Assembly (NCBI RefSeq): GCF_002287065.1
Contig: NZ_NSJZ01000012.1
Location: 26,513 to 90,512 of the forward strand
Source of the DNA: Paracoccus salipaludis
GTDB taxonomy: Bacteria > Pseudomonadota > Alphaproteobacteria > Rhodobacterales > Rhodobacteraceae
DNA length: 64,000 nt
Reading direction: 5' to 3'
The notes under the pieces are model-generated. The model worked only from the letters and a program-made list of their open reading frames with translations. It made no database searches and had not been told where the DNA came from. Within the stretch, counting starts at the first letter, position 1. Each line of letters opens with the position of its first letter. Both the position numbers and the translations under genes were made by a program. Positions 18,975 to 28,959 of the stretch are shown here, one piece after another.

Positions 18975-20474
18975 TCAGTCCATGGCCTTGAAGTTGAAGG
19001 CCGCACCTTCCTTGATGCCCGAGGGCCAGCGCGCGGTCACCGTCTTGGTCCGGGTGTAGAAGCGGAAGGCGTCCGGCCCGTGCTGGTTCAGGTCGCCGAA
19101 GCCCGACTTCTTCCAGCCGCCGAAGGTGAAATAGGCCAGCGGCACCGGGATCGGCACGTTGATGCCCACCATGCCGATGTTGCAGCGGCTGGCGAAGTCG
19201 CGGGCGGCATCGCCGTCGCGGGTGAAGATCGCGGTGCCGTTGCCGTATTCGTGGTCCATCGCCAGCTTCAGGGCTTCCTCGTAGGACGCGGCGCGGACGG
19301 TGGAGAGGACCGGCCCGAAGATCTCGGTCCTGTAGATGTCCATGTCGGGCGTCACGCGGTCGAACAGGTGCGGGCCGACGAAGAAGCCGTTCTCGTAGCC
19401 CTGAAGGCTGAAGTCCCGGCCGTCCACGACCAGTTCCGCGCCCTGTTCCACGCCGCGTTCCACCAGCCGCAGGATGTTCTCCTTGGCGGCCTTCGTCACC
19501 ACGGGGCCATAGTCGATGTCGTTTCCGGCGGTCCAGGGACCGACCTTCAGCTTCTCGATGCGGGGCACCAGCTTCTCGATCAGGCGGTCGGCGGTTTCCT
19601 CGCCCACCGGCACCGCGACCGAGATCGCCATGCAGCGCTCGCCCGCGGCCCCGTAGCCCGCGCCGACCAGCGCGTCCGCCGCCTGGTCCAGGTCGGCATC
19701 GGGCATGATGATCATGTGGTTCTTGGCGCCGCCGAAGCACTGGGCGCGCTTGCCGGTCTGGGCCGCGCGCTCATAGATGTACTGCGCGATCGGGGTCGAG
19801 CCGACGAAGCCCACCGCCTGGATGATCTCGCTGTCGAGGATCGCGTCCACCGCTTCCTTGTCGCCGTGGACGACCTGCAGCACGCCGTCCGGCAGGCCCG
19901 CTTCCTTGAACAGCGCCGCGATCATGTTCGGCACGGACGGGTCGCGCTCGGACGGCTTCAGGATCACCGCGTTGCCGGATGCCAGCGCCGGGCCCAGCTT
20001 CCACAGCGGGATCATGGCCGGGAAGTTGAAGGGCGTGATCGCGGCCACGACGCCCAGCGGCTGGCGCATGGAATACATGTCGATGCCGGGTCCGGCGCCG
20101 TCGATGAACTCGCCCTTCAGCAGGTGCGGCGCGCCGATCGAGAACTCGATGACCTCGAGGCCCCGCTGGATGTCGCCCTTGGCGTCGGGGAAGGTCTTGC
20201 CGTGCTCGGACGACAGCATCTCGGCCATCTTGTCCATGTCGCGGTTCAGCAGCCGCACCATCTCCATCATCACGCGGGCGCGGCGCTGGGGGTTGGTGGC
20301 GCCCCATTTCACCTGCGCCTCGGCCGCGCGCTCGATGGCGGCGTCCATCTCGGACTTCGTGGCCAGATCGACCTTGGCCTGGACCTCGCCGGTCGCGGGG
20401 TTGAAGACATCGGCGGTGCGGCCGGACGTGCCGGGCGCTTCCTTGCCGTCGATCCAGTGGTGAATGGCGCGCAT
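18975..20474 (-). CDS. mmsA: Methylmalonate-semialdehyde dehydrogenase (CoA-acylating)
   Basis: This 499-residue aldehyde dehydrogenase converts methylmalonate semialdehyde to propionyl-CoA, the last step of valine and thymine breakdown. The catalytic cysteine is Cys281 in GERCMAIS. The motif CFGGAKNHMIIMPDADLDQA is the family's usual cofactor/active-site context. The start has GGGGAGAG upstream. It is transcribed away from the LysR gene and convergently with the permease, and so is separate from the acd-mmsB operon although in the same pathway. Confidence 0.95.
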   Translation of the reverse strand: MRAIHHWIDGKEAPGTSGRTADVFNPATGEVQAKVDLATKSEMDAAIERAAEAQVKWGATNPQRRARVMMEMVRLLNRDMDKMAEMLSSEHGKTFPDAKGDIQRGLEVIEFSIGAPHLLKGEFIDGAGPGIDMYSMRQPLGVVAAITPFNFPAMIPLWKLGPALASGNAVILKPSERDPSVPNMIAALFKEAGLPDGVLQVVHGDKEAVDAILDSEIIQAVGFVGSTPIAQYIYERAAQTGKRAQCFGGAKNHMIIMPDADLDQAADALVGAGYGAAGERCMAISVAVPVGEETADRLIEKLVPRIEKLKVGPWTAGNDIDYGPVVTKAAKENILRLVERGVEQGAELVVDGRDFSLQGYENGFFVGPHLFDRVTPDMDIYRTEIFGPVLSTVRAASYEEALKLAMDHEYGNGTAIFTRDGDAARDFASRCNIGMVGINVPIPVPLAYFTFGGWKKSGFGDLNQHGPDAFRFYTRTKTVTARWPSGIKEGAAFNFKAMD

Positions 20475-20570
20475 GATAGGCTCTCCCCTGATTTCGGGCG
20501 GAAACCTACCCTTGCGCAAACGCAGGCGTAAAGCGACGATGCGGCCAAACCGTTTTGCAGGAATGCAGGC

Positions 20571-21467
20571 ATGGACTGGGACGACCTGCGCATCTTCCTG
20601 GCCGTCGCGCGCGAGGAATCGCTGTCGCGCGCGGGCCGCAGGCTGGGGATGGACGCCTCGACCGTGGGGCGGCGCGTGGCGCGGCTGGAAACCGCGCTGG
20701 GCCGGGTGCTGTTCGCCAAGACGCCGCAGGGCTATGCGGTGACGCCCGAGGGCGCGGCGCTGGTCCCCCATGCCGAGGCCGCCGAGGTGGCGGCGCAGGC
20801 GGCGGCCGAGGCCCTCACCCAAGGGGGGCTGACGGGGCAGTTGCGCATCGGCGCGCCCGACGGCTGCGCCAACTACCTGATGCCGCAGCTTGCCGCCCGG
20901 CTGATGGACGAGCATCCGGGGCTGGAGATCCAGATCGTCGCCCTGCCGCGCGTCTTCAACCTTTCCCGGCGCGAGGCGGACATGGCCATCGCCGTCAGCC
21001 GCCCCCAGACGGGCCGGGCGGCGATCCAGAAGATCGCGGACTACCAGCTGCACCTTGCGGGCCATGCCGACTATCTGGACCGCCACCCGCCGATCCGGGG
21101 CCGCGCCGACCTGAAGGGGCACCGGATGATCGGCTATATCCCCGAGATGATCTTCGACCGCGAGCTCGACTACCTGTCTGAAACGGGGGCGGACCATGCG
21201 GCGCTGTCCTCGAATTCGGTCAGCGTGCAGATGCAGGCGATCCGGGCCGGGGCGGGCCTGGGGATCGTCCACGACTTCGCCATTCCCTTCGCGCCGGGCG
21301 TCCGGCGCGTGCTGGCCGACCAGGTCGCGCTGACCCGGTCCTTCTGGCTGCTGCGCCCGGCCGACGACCGGCGCTCGGCCCGGCTGAACCGGCTGGCCGA
21401 GGCGGTGGCGCTGGGCCTGCGCCGCGAGGTGGCGCGGCTCGAGGCGCTGGTCGATGCGCAGGGTTGA
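20571..21467 (+). CDS. LysR-family transcriptional regulator
   Basis: This 298-residue protein has an N-terminal winged HTH (residues ~1-60, DLRIFLAVAREESLSRAGR...STVGRRVARLE) and a LysR substrate-binding domain. It is divergent from mmsA with 96 bases between the starts, so mmsA and itself are the likely targets. The effector is unknown; a semialdehyde- or acyl-CoA-pathway metabolite is plausible. The intergenic region holds imperfect TTGCGCAAACGCA-type symmetry that could be its site. Confidence 0.92.
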   Translation: MDWDDLRIFLAVAREESLSRAGRRLGMDASTVGRRVARLETALGRVLFAKTPQGYAVTPEGAALVPHAEAAEVAAQAAAEALTQGGLTGQLRIGAPDGCANYLMPQLAARLMDEHPGLEIQIVALPRVFNLSRREADMAIAVSRPQTGRAAIQKIADYQLHLAGHADYLDRHPPIRGRADLKGHRMIGYIPEMIFDRELDYLSETGADHAALSSNSVSVQMQAIRAGAGLGIVHDFAIPFAPGVRRVLADQVALTRSFWLLRPADDRRSARLNRLAEAVALGLRREVARLEALVDAQG

Positions 21468-21522
21468 CGAAACGATCCGTCGCGGCAACGCTGGATTGAA
21501 CCCAATGCGAAGGTGCCCCGCC

Positions 21523-21963
21523 ATGATCGTGAAGCAGATCCTCGCCATGAAGTCCGGCCCGGACGAGATCGTGACGATCCGGCCCGACACCACGGTCGCC
21601 GAGGCGGCGCGCCTGCTGTCGGAACGCCGCATCGGGGCGGTGGTCGTGTCCTCGGACGGACGCCGCGCCGAGGGGATCCTGTCGGAACGCGACATCGTGC
21701 GCGAGCTGGGCCGGTCCGGGGCCGAGGTGCTCGACCGCAAGGCCAGCGACATGATGACCAGCAAGGTCAGCACCTGCGTCTGCGCCGACGACGCGCTCGA
21801 GGTGCTGGAGCGGATGACCCAGGGGCGCTTCCGCCACCTGCCGGTGGTGAACGACAAGGGCGAGATGCTGGGGGTCGTGTCCATCGGGGACGTGGTGTTC
21901 GGGCGGCTCAAGGAACTGAGCGCCGAAAAGGAGGCGCTGACCGGCATGATCATGGGCAACTGA
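21523..21963 (+). CDS. CBS-domain protein
   Basis: This 146-residue protein is made of two tandem CBS domains (IRPDTTVAEAARLLSERRIGAVVV; DDALEVLERMTQGRFRHLPVV) and little else. Such proteins bind adenine nucleotides or NAD and act as energy sensors, often as homodimers. ATG 21523 is chosen for the GAAGG upstream; earlier in-frame ATGs overlap the LysR 3' end. No partner gene is evident. coaD follows after 82 bases. Confidence 0.88.
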   Translation: MIVKQILAMKSGPDEIVTIRPDTTVAEAARLLSERRIGAVVVSSDGRRAEGILSERDIVRELGRSGAEVLDRKASDMMTSKVSTCVCADDALEVLERMTQGRFRHLPVVNDKGEMLGVVSIGDVVFGRLKELSAEKEALTGMIMGN

Positions 21964-22045
21964 GCCCGTGCGATTGCATCGCGGCGCTTGCATGGCCTCG
22001 GGTTTTCGGCTTCCGTCATGACGGAACCGTGAACGGAGCAGACCC

Positions 22046-22564
22046 ATGCGGATCGGCCTTTACCCTGGCACCTTCGACCCGATCACGCTGGGCCACGTGG
22101 ACATCATCCAGCGCGCCGCGACCCTCGTGGACCGGCTTGTGATCGGCGTCGCTATCAACCGCGACAAGGGCCCGCTGTTCTCGCTGGAGGAACGCGTGGC
22201 CATGGTTCACGCGGAATGCGACGCCATCGGCCAGGGCCGCGGGGTCGAGATCGTGGTCCATCCATTCGAGAACCTGCTGATCGACTGCGCCCGCGACGTG
22301 GGCGCCAGCGTCATCGTGCGCGGCCTGCGGGCGGTGGCCGACTTCGAGTATGAATTCCAGATGGTCGGCATGAACCGCGCGCTGGACGCCAGCGTGGAAA
22401 CCGTCTTCCTGATGGCCGACGCGCGCCGGCAGGCCATCGCCTCGAAGCTGGTCAAGGAGATCGCGCGGCTGGGCGGCGACGTGTCCAAGTTCGTGACCCC
22501 CGCCGTGAACCAGGCGCTGCGCGCCCGCTATGCCGCAGCTCCCGGCGAAAGGAGGGCGGGATGA
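22046..22564 (+). CDS. coaD: Phosphopantetheine adenylyltransferase
   Basis: This 172-residue nucleotidyltransferase makes dephospho-CoA. It shows the (T/H)xGH nucleotide motif in YPGTFDPITLGHVDII at the N-terminus and RGLRAVADFEYEFQM, both typical of bacterial CoaD. GGAGCAGACC precedes the ATG. The stop overlaps the start of the DUF2189 gene (ATGA). Confidence 0.96.
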   Translation: MRIGLYPGTFDPITLGHVDIIQRAATLVDRLVIGVAINRDKGPLFSLEERVAMVHAECDAIGQGRGVEIVVHPFENLLIDCARDVGASVIVRGLRAVADFEYEFQMVGMNRALDASVETVFLMADARRQAIASKLVKEIARLGGDVSKFVTPAVNQALRARYAAAPGERRAG

Positions 22565-23517
22565 GCGATCCAGGCGTCCCGAGGCCCCGGCCGATCCCCG
22601 ACCCCACCCGGCCGCCCATGCCCGACCCGGCGCCCGACCCCGGGCCGCAGCCCGCCGCGCGGCGGTCGCAGAACTTCACGCGGCTGACCGCGCATGACGA
22701 GCGGGGGACGCCCTACCGTCCCGGCTCGGTGCGGGACGACATCACGCCCGACACCATTCCCGAACCCGCGCTGATCGGCTTCGACGCGATCGCCGATTCG
22801 CTGCGCGCGGGCTGGTCGGATTTCCAGCGCGCGCCCGGCTTCGGGCTGTTCTTCGCCGCATTCTACGTGCTGGGCGGGCTGGTGCTGACCGCCGTCGCCA
22901 CGGCCTCGGGGCAGGAATGGTGGCTGATGCCCTTTGTCGTGGGCTTTCCGCTGATCGCCCCCTTCGCCGCCGTGGGGCTTTACGAGGTCAGCCGCCGGAT
23001 CGAGTCCGGCCTGCCCCTGGACTGGCCGGGCGTGCTGGGCGTGGTCTTCGCGCAAAAGGACCGGCAGGTGCCCACGATGGCCATGGCCATCCTGCTGATG
23101 TTCATGTTCTGGGTCTTCGTCGCCCACACCATCTTCGCGGTCTTCATGGGCATCCAGTCGCTGACCAACGTCACCACCTCGCCCGAGATCCTGCTGACGG
23201 GCCGCGGCCTGACGATGCTGGCGCTGGGCACGGTGATCGGCGCGGGCTTTGCCGCCGCCCTGTTCGGCATGACCGTGGGAGGCCTGCCCCTGATCCTCGA
23301 CCGCGAGGTGGACCTGGCCAGCGCCATCATCGCCAGCTTCGACGCGGTGACCGCAAACCCGCTGGTGATGCTGGCCTGGGCGCTGGTGATCGCGCTGATC
23401 CTGTTCGCCGGGATCGCGCCGCTGTTTTTGGGGCTGTTCATCGCCCTGCCGGTCCTCGGACACGCAAGCTGGCACATGTACCGCCACCTGCTGCCGCCCG
23501 AGGACGACGAGGGCTGA
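22561..23517 (+). CDS. DUF2189 integral membrane protein
   Basis: This 318-residue protein has a proline-rich cytoplasmic N-terminus (~60 residues) and about six transmembrane helices. The sequence from LRAGWSDFQRAPGFGLFF through GLYEVSRRIESG is characteristic of the DUF2189 family. Function is unknown. It is translationally coupled to coaD. Confidence 0.85.
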   Translation: MSDPGVPRPRPIPDPTRPPMPDPAPDPGPQPAARRSQNFTRLTAHDERGTPYRPGSVRDDITPDTIPEPALIGFDAIADSLRAGWSDFQRAPGFGLFFAAFYVLGGLVLTAVATASGQEWWLMPFVVGFPLIAPFAAVGLYEVSRRIESGLPLDWPGVLGVVFAQKDRQVPTMAMAILLMFMFWVFVAHTIFAVFMGIQSLTNVTTSPEILLTGRGLTMLALGTVIGAGFAAALFGMTVGGLPLILDREVDLASAIIASFDAVTANPLVMLAWALVIALILFAGIAPLFLGLFIALPVLGHASWHMYRHLLPPEDDEG

Positions 23518-23525
23518 AACGAAAG

Positions 23526-23546
23526 CGGGCGCCGCAGGGGCGCCCG
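23526..23546. terminator. Convergent terminator hairpin
   Basis: CGGGCGCC / GGCGCCCG with a five-base loop (GCAGG) sits between the DUF2189 gene and the convergent bactofilin gene. Confidence 0.65.
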
Positions 23547-23568
23547 TCCGTGACCGCTTCCCGAAGGA

Positions 23569-24066
23569 TCAGTCGTCCAGATCGACCGGCTGAGGTGGGG
23601 CCAGCTTCGGCGTGACGCCGTTGCCCAGCGGGTCTTCCTGACGCTGGACCGAGCCCTCGAAATGCGCGCCCGATTCAATGGCGATGGTCTTGTGGACGAT
23701 GTCGCCTTCCACCCGCGCGGTGGCCGACAGGCGCACCTTGAGGCCCCGGACGCGGCCCACGACGCGGCCGTTCACGATGATCTCGTCGGCCACGATCTCG
23801 CCGCGGATGGTGGCGCTTTCGCCGACCGTCAGCTGGTGGGCGCGGATGTCGCCTTCCACCACGCCCTCGATCTGGGCGTCGCCCTGGGTGGTGATGTTGC
23901 CCTTGACCGTCAGGTCGCTGGACAGCACCGACGGACCCGAACGGGGACGCATCGCCTGCGGGGCTGCGGGAAAGTCGGGCTTGGTATCCATCACGGGCCG
24001 GTTCACTTCGGAGTCCTGGGGGTAGGCGCGGGGGCCGGGTTCGGTGACGCGGGTCTTAGAAAACAT
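23569..24066 (-). CDS. Bactofilin
   Basis: This 165-residue protein has a central bactofilin (DUF583) domain, about residues 45-140, made of short beta-helix rungs (LTVKGNITTQGDAQIEGVVEGDI..., ATIRGEIVADEIIVNGRVVGRV). Unstructured tails flank it. Bactofilins form cytoskeletal filaments that localise cell-wall enzymes. The start codon lies inside the end of the M23 peptidase gene, so the two are co-translated, a known functional pairing in shape determination. Confidence 0.93.
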   Translation of the reverse strand: MFSKTRVTEPGPRAYPQDSEVNRPVMDTKPDFPAAPQAMRPRSGPSVLSSDLTVKGNITTQGDAQIEGVVEGDIRAHQLTVGESATIRGEIVADEIIVNGRVVGRVRGLKVRLSATARVEGDIVHKTIAIESGAHFEGSVQRQEDPLGNGVTPKLAPPQPVDLDD

Positions 24067-25291
24067 TCTGTGCGGCCTTGATGAAGCTCATGGGGTTCAC
24101 GGCCTTCCCGTCCACACGCACCTCATAGTGCAGATGCGGCCCGGTCGAGCGGCCAGTGTTGCCCATATCACCGATCAGGCTGTTGCGCGAGACTTTCTGC
24201 CCCACTTTCACCCGGATCTTGGACAGGTGGCCATAGCGCGTCTCGGTTCCCAGCTCGTGCTGGATCTTGATCAGGTTGCCATAACCGCGCTGCCAGCCCG
24301 CATAGGTCACGACGCCGTCGCCGGTGGCGAAGATCGGCGTCCCGACGGGCCCGGCCATGTCGATGCCCTGGTGCGCGCGGCCCCAGCGCTGGCCATAGCC
24401 CGAGGTGAAGCGGAAGGCCGACTTGACCGGCATCGCCAGCGGCAGCTTGCTGATGGCGATCTTGTAGTCCTTGACCTTGCCCAGGGACACCATGACCTCG
24501 CTGGCGCGGGCCTCGGATTCGGTGATCGCCGCGTTGCCGCGCGACGAATAGCCCATGGGGGTCAGCGGACCGCCGGTGCCTTCATAGCCCTCGCGGACGG
24601 TGGCCAGCAGTTCCTCGCTGTCCACGCCGACCTGCTTGAACATCTCGTCCAGCGGCTTGACCGAGGCCTCGACGGCTTCCTCCAGCTGGGCGAAGATTTC
24701 CTCGTTGCGGGCGATCATGGCGTCGCGCTCGGCCGCCATCGCCTCGGCCGTGCGGACGGCCTGGTCGGCGCGCAGGGTGGCGGCGGTGCGCTCGGCGGCG
24801 GCGGATTTCAGTTCGCCGGACAGGACGTCCAGCGCCGCCGACATCTCCTCGGCGCGCGCGGCCCGGGGCAGGGCGCCCGACACCTGGGCCTGGGCCTCGG
24901 CAAGCTGCTGGCGCGTGTCCTGCGCCTCGGCCAGCGCGTCGTGCAGCGAGGCCTGGATCGCGCCGATCCCGCTTTCCAGTTCGCGCCGCTTTTCCTCGGA
25001 GGCCAGCAGTTGCGACTGCATGGCCGAGATCTGGTCCAGTGCGGCGGTGAAGCGCGTCTGCGCGGCGGTGGCCTCGGCCGCGCGGGCGTCGCGCTCGGCG
25101 ACAAGCTGCGCAAGCCCGCCTTCCATGGCGGCGGCGCTGGTGCGCGGCCCGGTGGCGTCCAGCGCCAGGATCGAGGTGGCGACCGCCGCCCAGCCGAAGA
25201 CCATCACCGTGCCGACCCGGCGCACCATCGGGCGCCGGGGCGCAGCCACAGGAGTATCGGTTGCGGAACGGAGAGAAGCCGATCGCGTCAT
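24056..25291 (-). CDS. M23 family peptidoglycan endopeptidase
   Basis: This 411-residue bitopic protein has one transmembrane segment (residues ~26-46), a long Ala/Glu-rich coiled coil (about 55-200) and a C-terminal LytM/M23 domain. The zinc motifs are HQGIDMAG and HLHYEV, with RYGHLSKI between. It is probably a periplasmic zinc endopeptidase acting on peptide crosslinks. The ATG at 25291 is preferred; a longer frame would need a TTG start with no ribosome site. The overlap with the downstream bactofilin gene suggests spatial control by bactofilin filaments. Confidence 0.92.
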   Translation of the reverse strand: MTRSASLRSATDTPVAAPRRPMVRRVGTVMVFGWAAVATSILALDATGPRTSAAAMEGGLAQLVAERDARAAEATAAQTRFTAALDQISAMQSQLLASEEKRRELESGIGAIQASLHDALAEAQDTRQQLAEAQAQVSGALPRAARAEEMSAALDVLSGELKSAAAERTAATLRADQAVRTAEAMAAERDAMIARNEEIFAQLEEAVEASVKPLDEMFKQVGVDSEELLATVREGYEGTGGPLTPMGYSSRGNAAITESEARASEVMVSLGKVKDYKIAISKLPLAMPVKSAFRFTSGYGQRWGRAHQGIDMAGPVGTPIFATGDGVVTYAGWQRGYGNLIKIQHELGTETRYGHLSKIRVKVGQKVSRNSLIGDMGNTGRSTGPHLHYEVRVDGKAVNPMSFIKAAQNVF

Positions 25292-25483
25292 GGGGTTTAT
25301 CCAGTCGTGAGAGGCCGAGGGCAGCGCCTCGAGGTTGCGGCTTGCTAGCGGAAACCGTGGCAAGGGCGCAACGCTGGCGGAAAACTTTGCAGTCCGGTCG
25401 GCGGAACCTCGCCCAACGGCGCGGGCGGGTGGGAACCTTTCCGCGCAACGGTCGCGGCTGCGACGATGGAGGGTCTTGCCGAC

Positions 25484-26881
25484 TCAGGCGATGGCGTAGG
25501 GCAGTGGGCCGGTGCGGTCGCCCGGGATCGTCACCTCGCGGTCGATCGGCGGGACCGAGCGCTGGTGGCACTCACGGCGCGGGCAGATGCGGCAACTGAC
25601 CCCGATCTGCTCGTAGCCGGCGGGATTCGCGACGTCGAGATCGTCGGCATAGGTCAGGTCGCGGGCGTGGGCGATCTCGCAGCCAAGGCAGATGGCAAAG
25701 CGGCGCACGGGCGCGCGGAAGGCCCCGCCGGGCTTGGCCACCTCGCGCGACAGGCACAGGTAGCGCACCCCGTCGGGCGTTTGGGCCAGCTGGCGCAGGA
25801 ACTGGCCCGGAGTCTCGAAGGCGCGGTGGACGTTCCACAGGGGGCAGGCGCCGCCGAAGCGGGCGAATTGCAGCCGGGTGGCGGAATGGCGCTTGGTGAT
25901 CGTGCCCGCCTGGTCCACGCGCACGAAGAAGAAGGGAATGCCGCGTTCCCCCGCCCGCTGCAGGGTGGACAGACGGTGCGCCACCTGTTCCAGCGAGGCG
26001 CCGAAGAGATGCGCGAGCCGTTCGAGGTCGTGGCGTTCCGTCCGCGCCGCCGAAAGGAAGCTGCGGTAAGGCAGCAGGGCCGCGCCGGCGAAATAGTTCG
26101 CCAGCCCCAGCCGGGCGATGTCGCGTGCGGCGGGGCTGCGGAAGCGCGCGAGGTCCAGCGTCGCGTCCAGAAGCTCGCCCCGCGTTTCCCGTGCAACCAG
26201 GTTCAGCAACTGGAAGACCTGCGTCGCCGGGTCCGCCGCCGCGTTCAGCGTGATCACCTCGCCGTCACGCCGGAAGACCGAGCCGGGCGGCAGCTCGGCG
26301 ATGCGGACCGCGATGCCGCGCTCGGCCAGCGCCGCCACGGCCCGCTCCATCGGGGGCACGCGCCGCCCCTCGGGGCAGGCGAAGCGTTCGGCCGCGCGGT
26401 CCACGGCGTCGATGTAGTTGTCGCAGTAATGGAAGAAGTCGCGCACCTCCTCCCACGGCGAGGTGAGCGCGTTCTGCCCCGTGGCGCCGATGGCCTCGTC
26501 CAGCGCGGCCAGCCGGTCCTGGCCCTCGCGGTGGGCCCGGTAGAGGTCCAGGAAGGCCCGCACCAGACCCGGCGTGTTGGACGCCGCCAGCCGCATGTCG
26601 GCCAGCGTGGGCGCGTCGTCGAACAGCGGGTCGGCCAGCGCCTCGGCCAGGTCCACCACCATCCGGTCCGCGTCGCCCGCCGCCAGCGCGCCCACGTCCA
26701 CCGAGAACTCGGACGCGAGCCGCAGCAGCACGCCCGCCGAAACGGGGCGGTGGTTGTTCTCCATCTGGCTGAGATAGGGCAGCGAGACGCCCAGCCGGTC
26801 GGCGAAGACCCGCTGCGTCAGGCCGTGGCGGTTGCGCGTCTCGCGCAGCGAGGCCCCGGCATAGATCTTGTGGCTGGCCAT
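25484..26881 (-). CDS. ScfR-family (short-chain acyl-CoA) transcriptional regulator
   Basis: This 465-residue protein has an XRE-type HTH (residues ~6-60, LTQRVFADRLGVSLPYLSQMEN). A central IrrE/ImmA-like region follows in which the protease HExxH motif is absent (FQLLNLVARE at that place). The Cys-rich C-terminal ScfR domain carries CLGCE and CRICPRREC. Relatives (PccR, RamB, MccR) sense acyl-CoA esters and control propionyl-CoA or acetate metabolism. ATG 26881 follows GAGGAA. A perfect TTTGCAAA palindrome lies 20 bases upstream. Targets are probably propionyl/methylmalonyl-CoA genes, given mmsA nearby. Confidence 0.88.
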   Translation of the reverse strand: MASHKIYAGASLRETRNRHGLTQRVFADRLGVSLPYLSQMENNHRPVSAGVLLRLASEFSVDVGALAAGDADRMVVDLAEALADPLFDDAPTLADMRLAASNTPGLVRAFLDLYRAHREGQDRLAALDEAIGATGQNALTSPWEEVRDFFHYCDNYIDAVDRAAERFACPEGRRVPPMERAVAALAERGIAVRIAELPPGSVFRRDGEVITLNAAADPATQVFQLLNLVARETRGELLDATLDLARFRSPAARDIARLGLANYFAGAALLPYRSFLSAARTERHDLERLAHLFGASLEQVAHRLSTLQRAGERGIPFFFVRVDQAGTITKRHSATRLQFARFGGACPLWNVHRAFETPGQFLRQLAQTPDGVRYLCLSREVAKPGGAFRAPVRRFAICLGCEIAHARDLTYADDLDVANPAGYEQIGVSCRICPRRECHQRSVPPIDREVTIPGDRTGPLPYAIA

Positions 26882-26900
26882 GGGTTCCTCGTGCCGCGTC

Positions 26901-26929
26901 GTTTGCAAAACTATCAGAATTTTGCAAAC
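26901..26929. promoter_or_regulatory. ScfR-type operator (TTTGCAAA pair)
   Basis: GTTTGCAAAA (26901-26910) and TTTTGCAAAC (26920-26929) form a perfect 10-base inverted repeat 20-48 bases upstream of the regulator's start codon. TTTGCAAA is the core recognised by RamB/PccR-type regulators. Here the two cores are 11 bases apart rather than 4. Autoregulation is the simplest reading. Confidence 0.75.
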
Positions 26930-26957
26930 GAAAATGCAGGATGCCGTTCAGATCGGT

Positions 26958-26974
26958 CGTGCATCCGATGCACG
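26958..26974. repeat. Perfect 17-base palindrome before the DUF486 stop
   Basis: CGTGCATC-C-GATGCACG lies six bases beyond the DUF486 stop on its transcript and 77 bases upstream of the ScfR-type gene. It could be a weak terminator hairpin or a regulator site; nothing distinguishes the two. Confidence 0.4.
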
Positions 26975-26979
26975 GGCCT

Positions 26980-27326
26980 TCAGCCCCAGTCGTGGAACAC
27001 GAACCAGGCGCCCGCGCAGATCAGCCCGAAACCGACGGCGTGCTGCCAGCCAAGCCGCTCGCCGAGATAGAGCCACGAGAATCCCGCGAAGACGGTCAGG
27101 CTGATGACCTCCTGGATGGTCTTCAGCTGGGCCGCGCTGAAATGCCCGTGGCCGATGCGGTTCGCGGGCACCTGCAGGACATATTCGAAGAAGGCGATGC
27201 CCCAGCTGACCAGGATCACCGTGACCAGCGGCGCCGTCTTGAACTTGAGATGCCCGTACCAGGCCAGCGTCATGAACAGGTTCGACGCGACCAGCAGGCC
27301 GATGGTGACGGCAGGGACCGGCAGGC

Positions 27327-27336
<10 letters not shown>
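26980..27336 (-). CDS. DUF486 (DMT-like) small membrane protein
   Basis: This 118-residue protein has four transmembrane helices. The motifs WYGHLKFK and SWGIAFFEYVLQVPANRIGH are diagnostic of DUF486, a half-size relative of drug/metabolite transporters, presumably acting as a dimer. Function is unknown. Its start overlaps the end of dnaB by 10 bases, so it is probably read from the dnaB transcript. Confidence 0.9.
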
Positions 27337-28820
<1,484 letters not shown>

Positions 28821-28918
28821 CTCATGTCCTCGACTCGGGTGCGCCGACTATCTCACGCCCGGGCGCGGCGGTCCACGATCACGCCCCGCGCGGGCGCGGG
28901 ACGGATCGGTGGAAAGCC

Positions 28919-28946
28919 TGTGGATAAGGGGTGAACCTGTGGATAA
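28919..28946 (-). promoter_or_regulatory. Two perfect DnaA boxes upstream of dnaB
   Basis: TGTGGATAA occurs at 28919-28927 and 28938-28946. On the dnaB strand both read TTATCCACA, the consensus DnaA box, in the same orientation and 19 bases apart. They sit 99-126 bases upstream of the dnaB ATG and just beyond the pyrE stop. A degenerate third copy (TGTGGTTCA) follows at 28950. Confidence 0.7.
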
Positions 28947-28959
28947 CCCTGTGGTTCAA

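Noticed and set aside
25292..25363. An N-terminal extension of the M23 peptidase
   Set aside because: It requires a TTG start without a ribosome site, and the next in-frame ATG gives a proper cytoplasmic tail plus TM helix.
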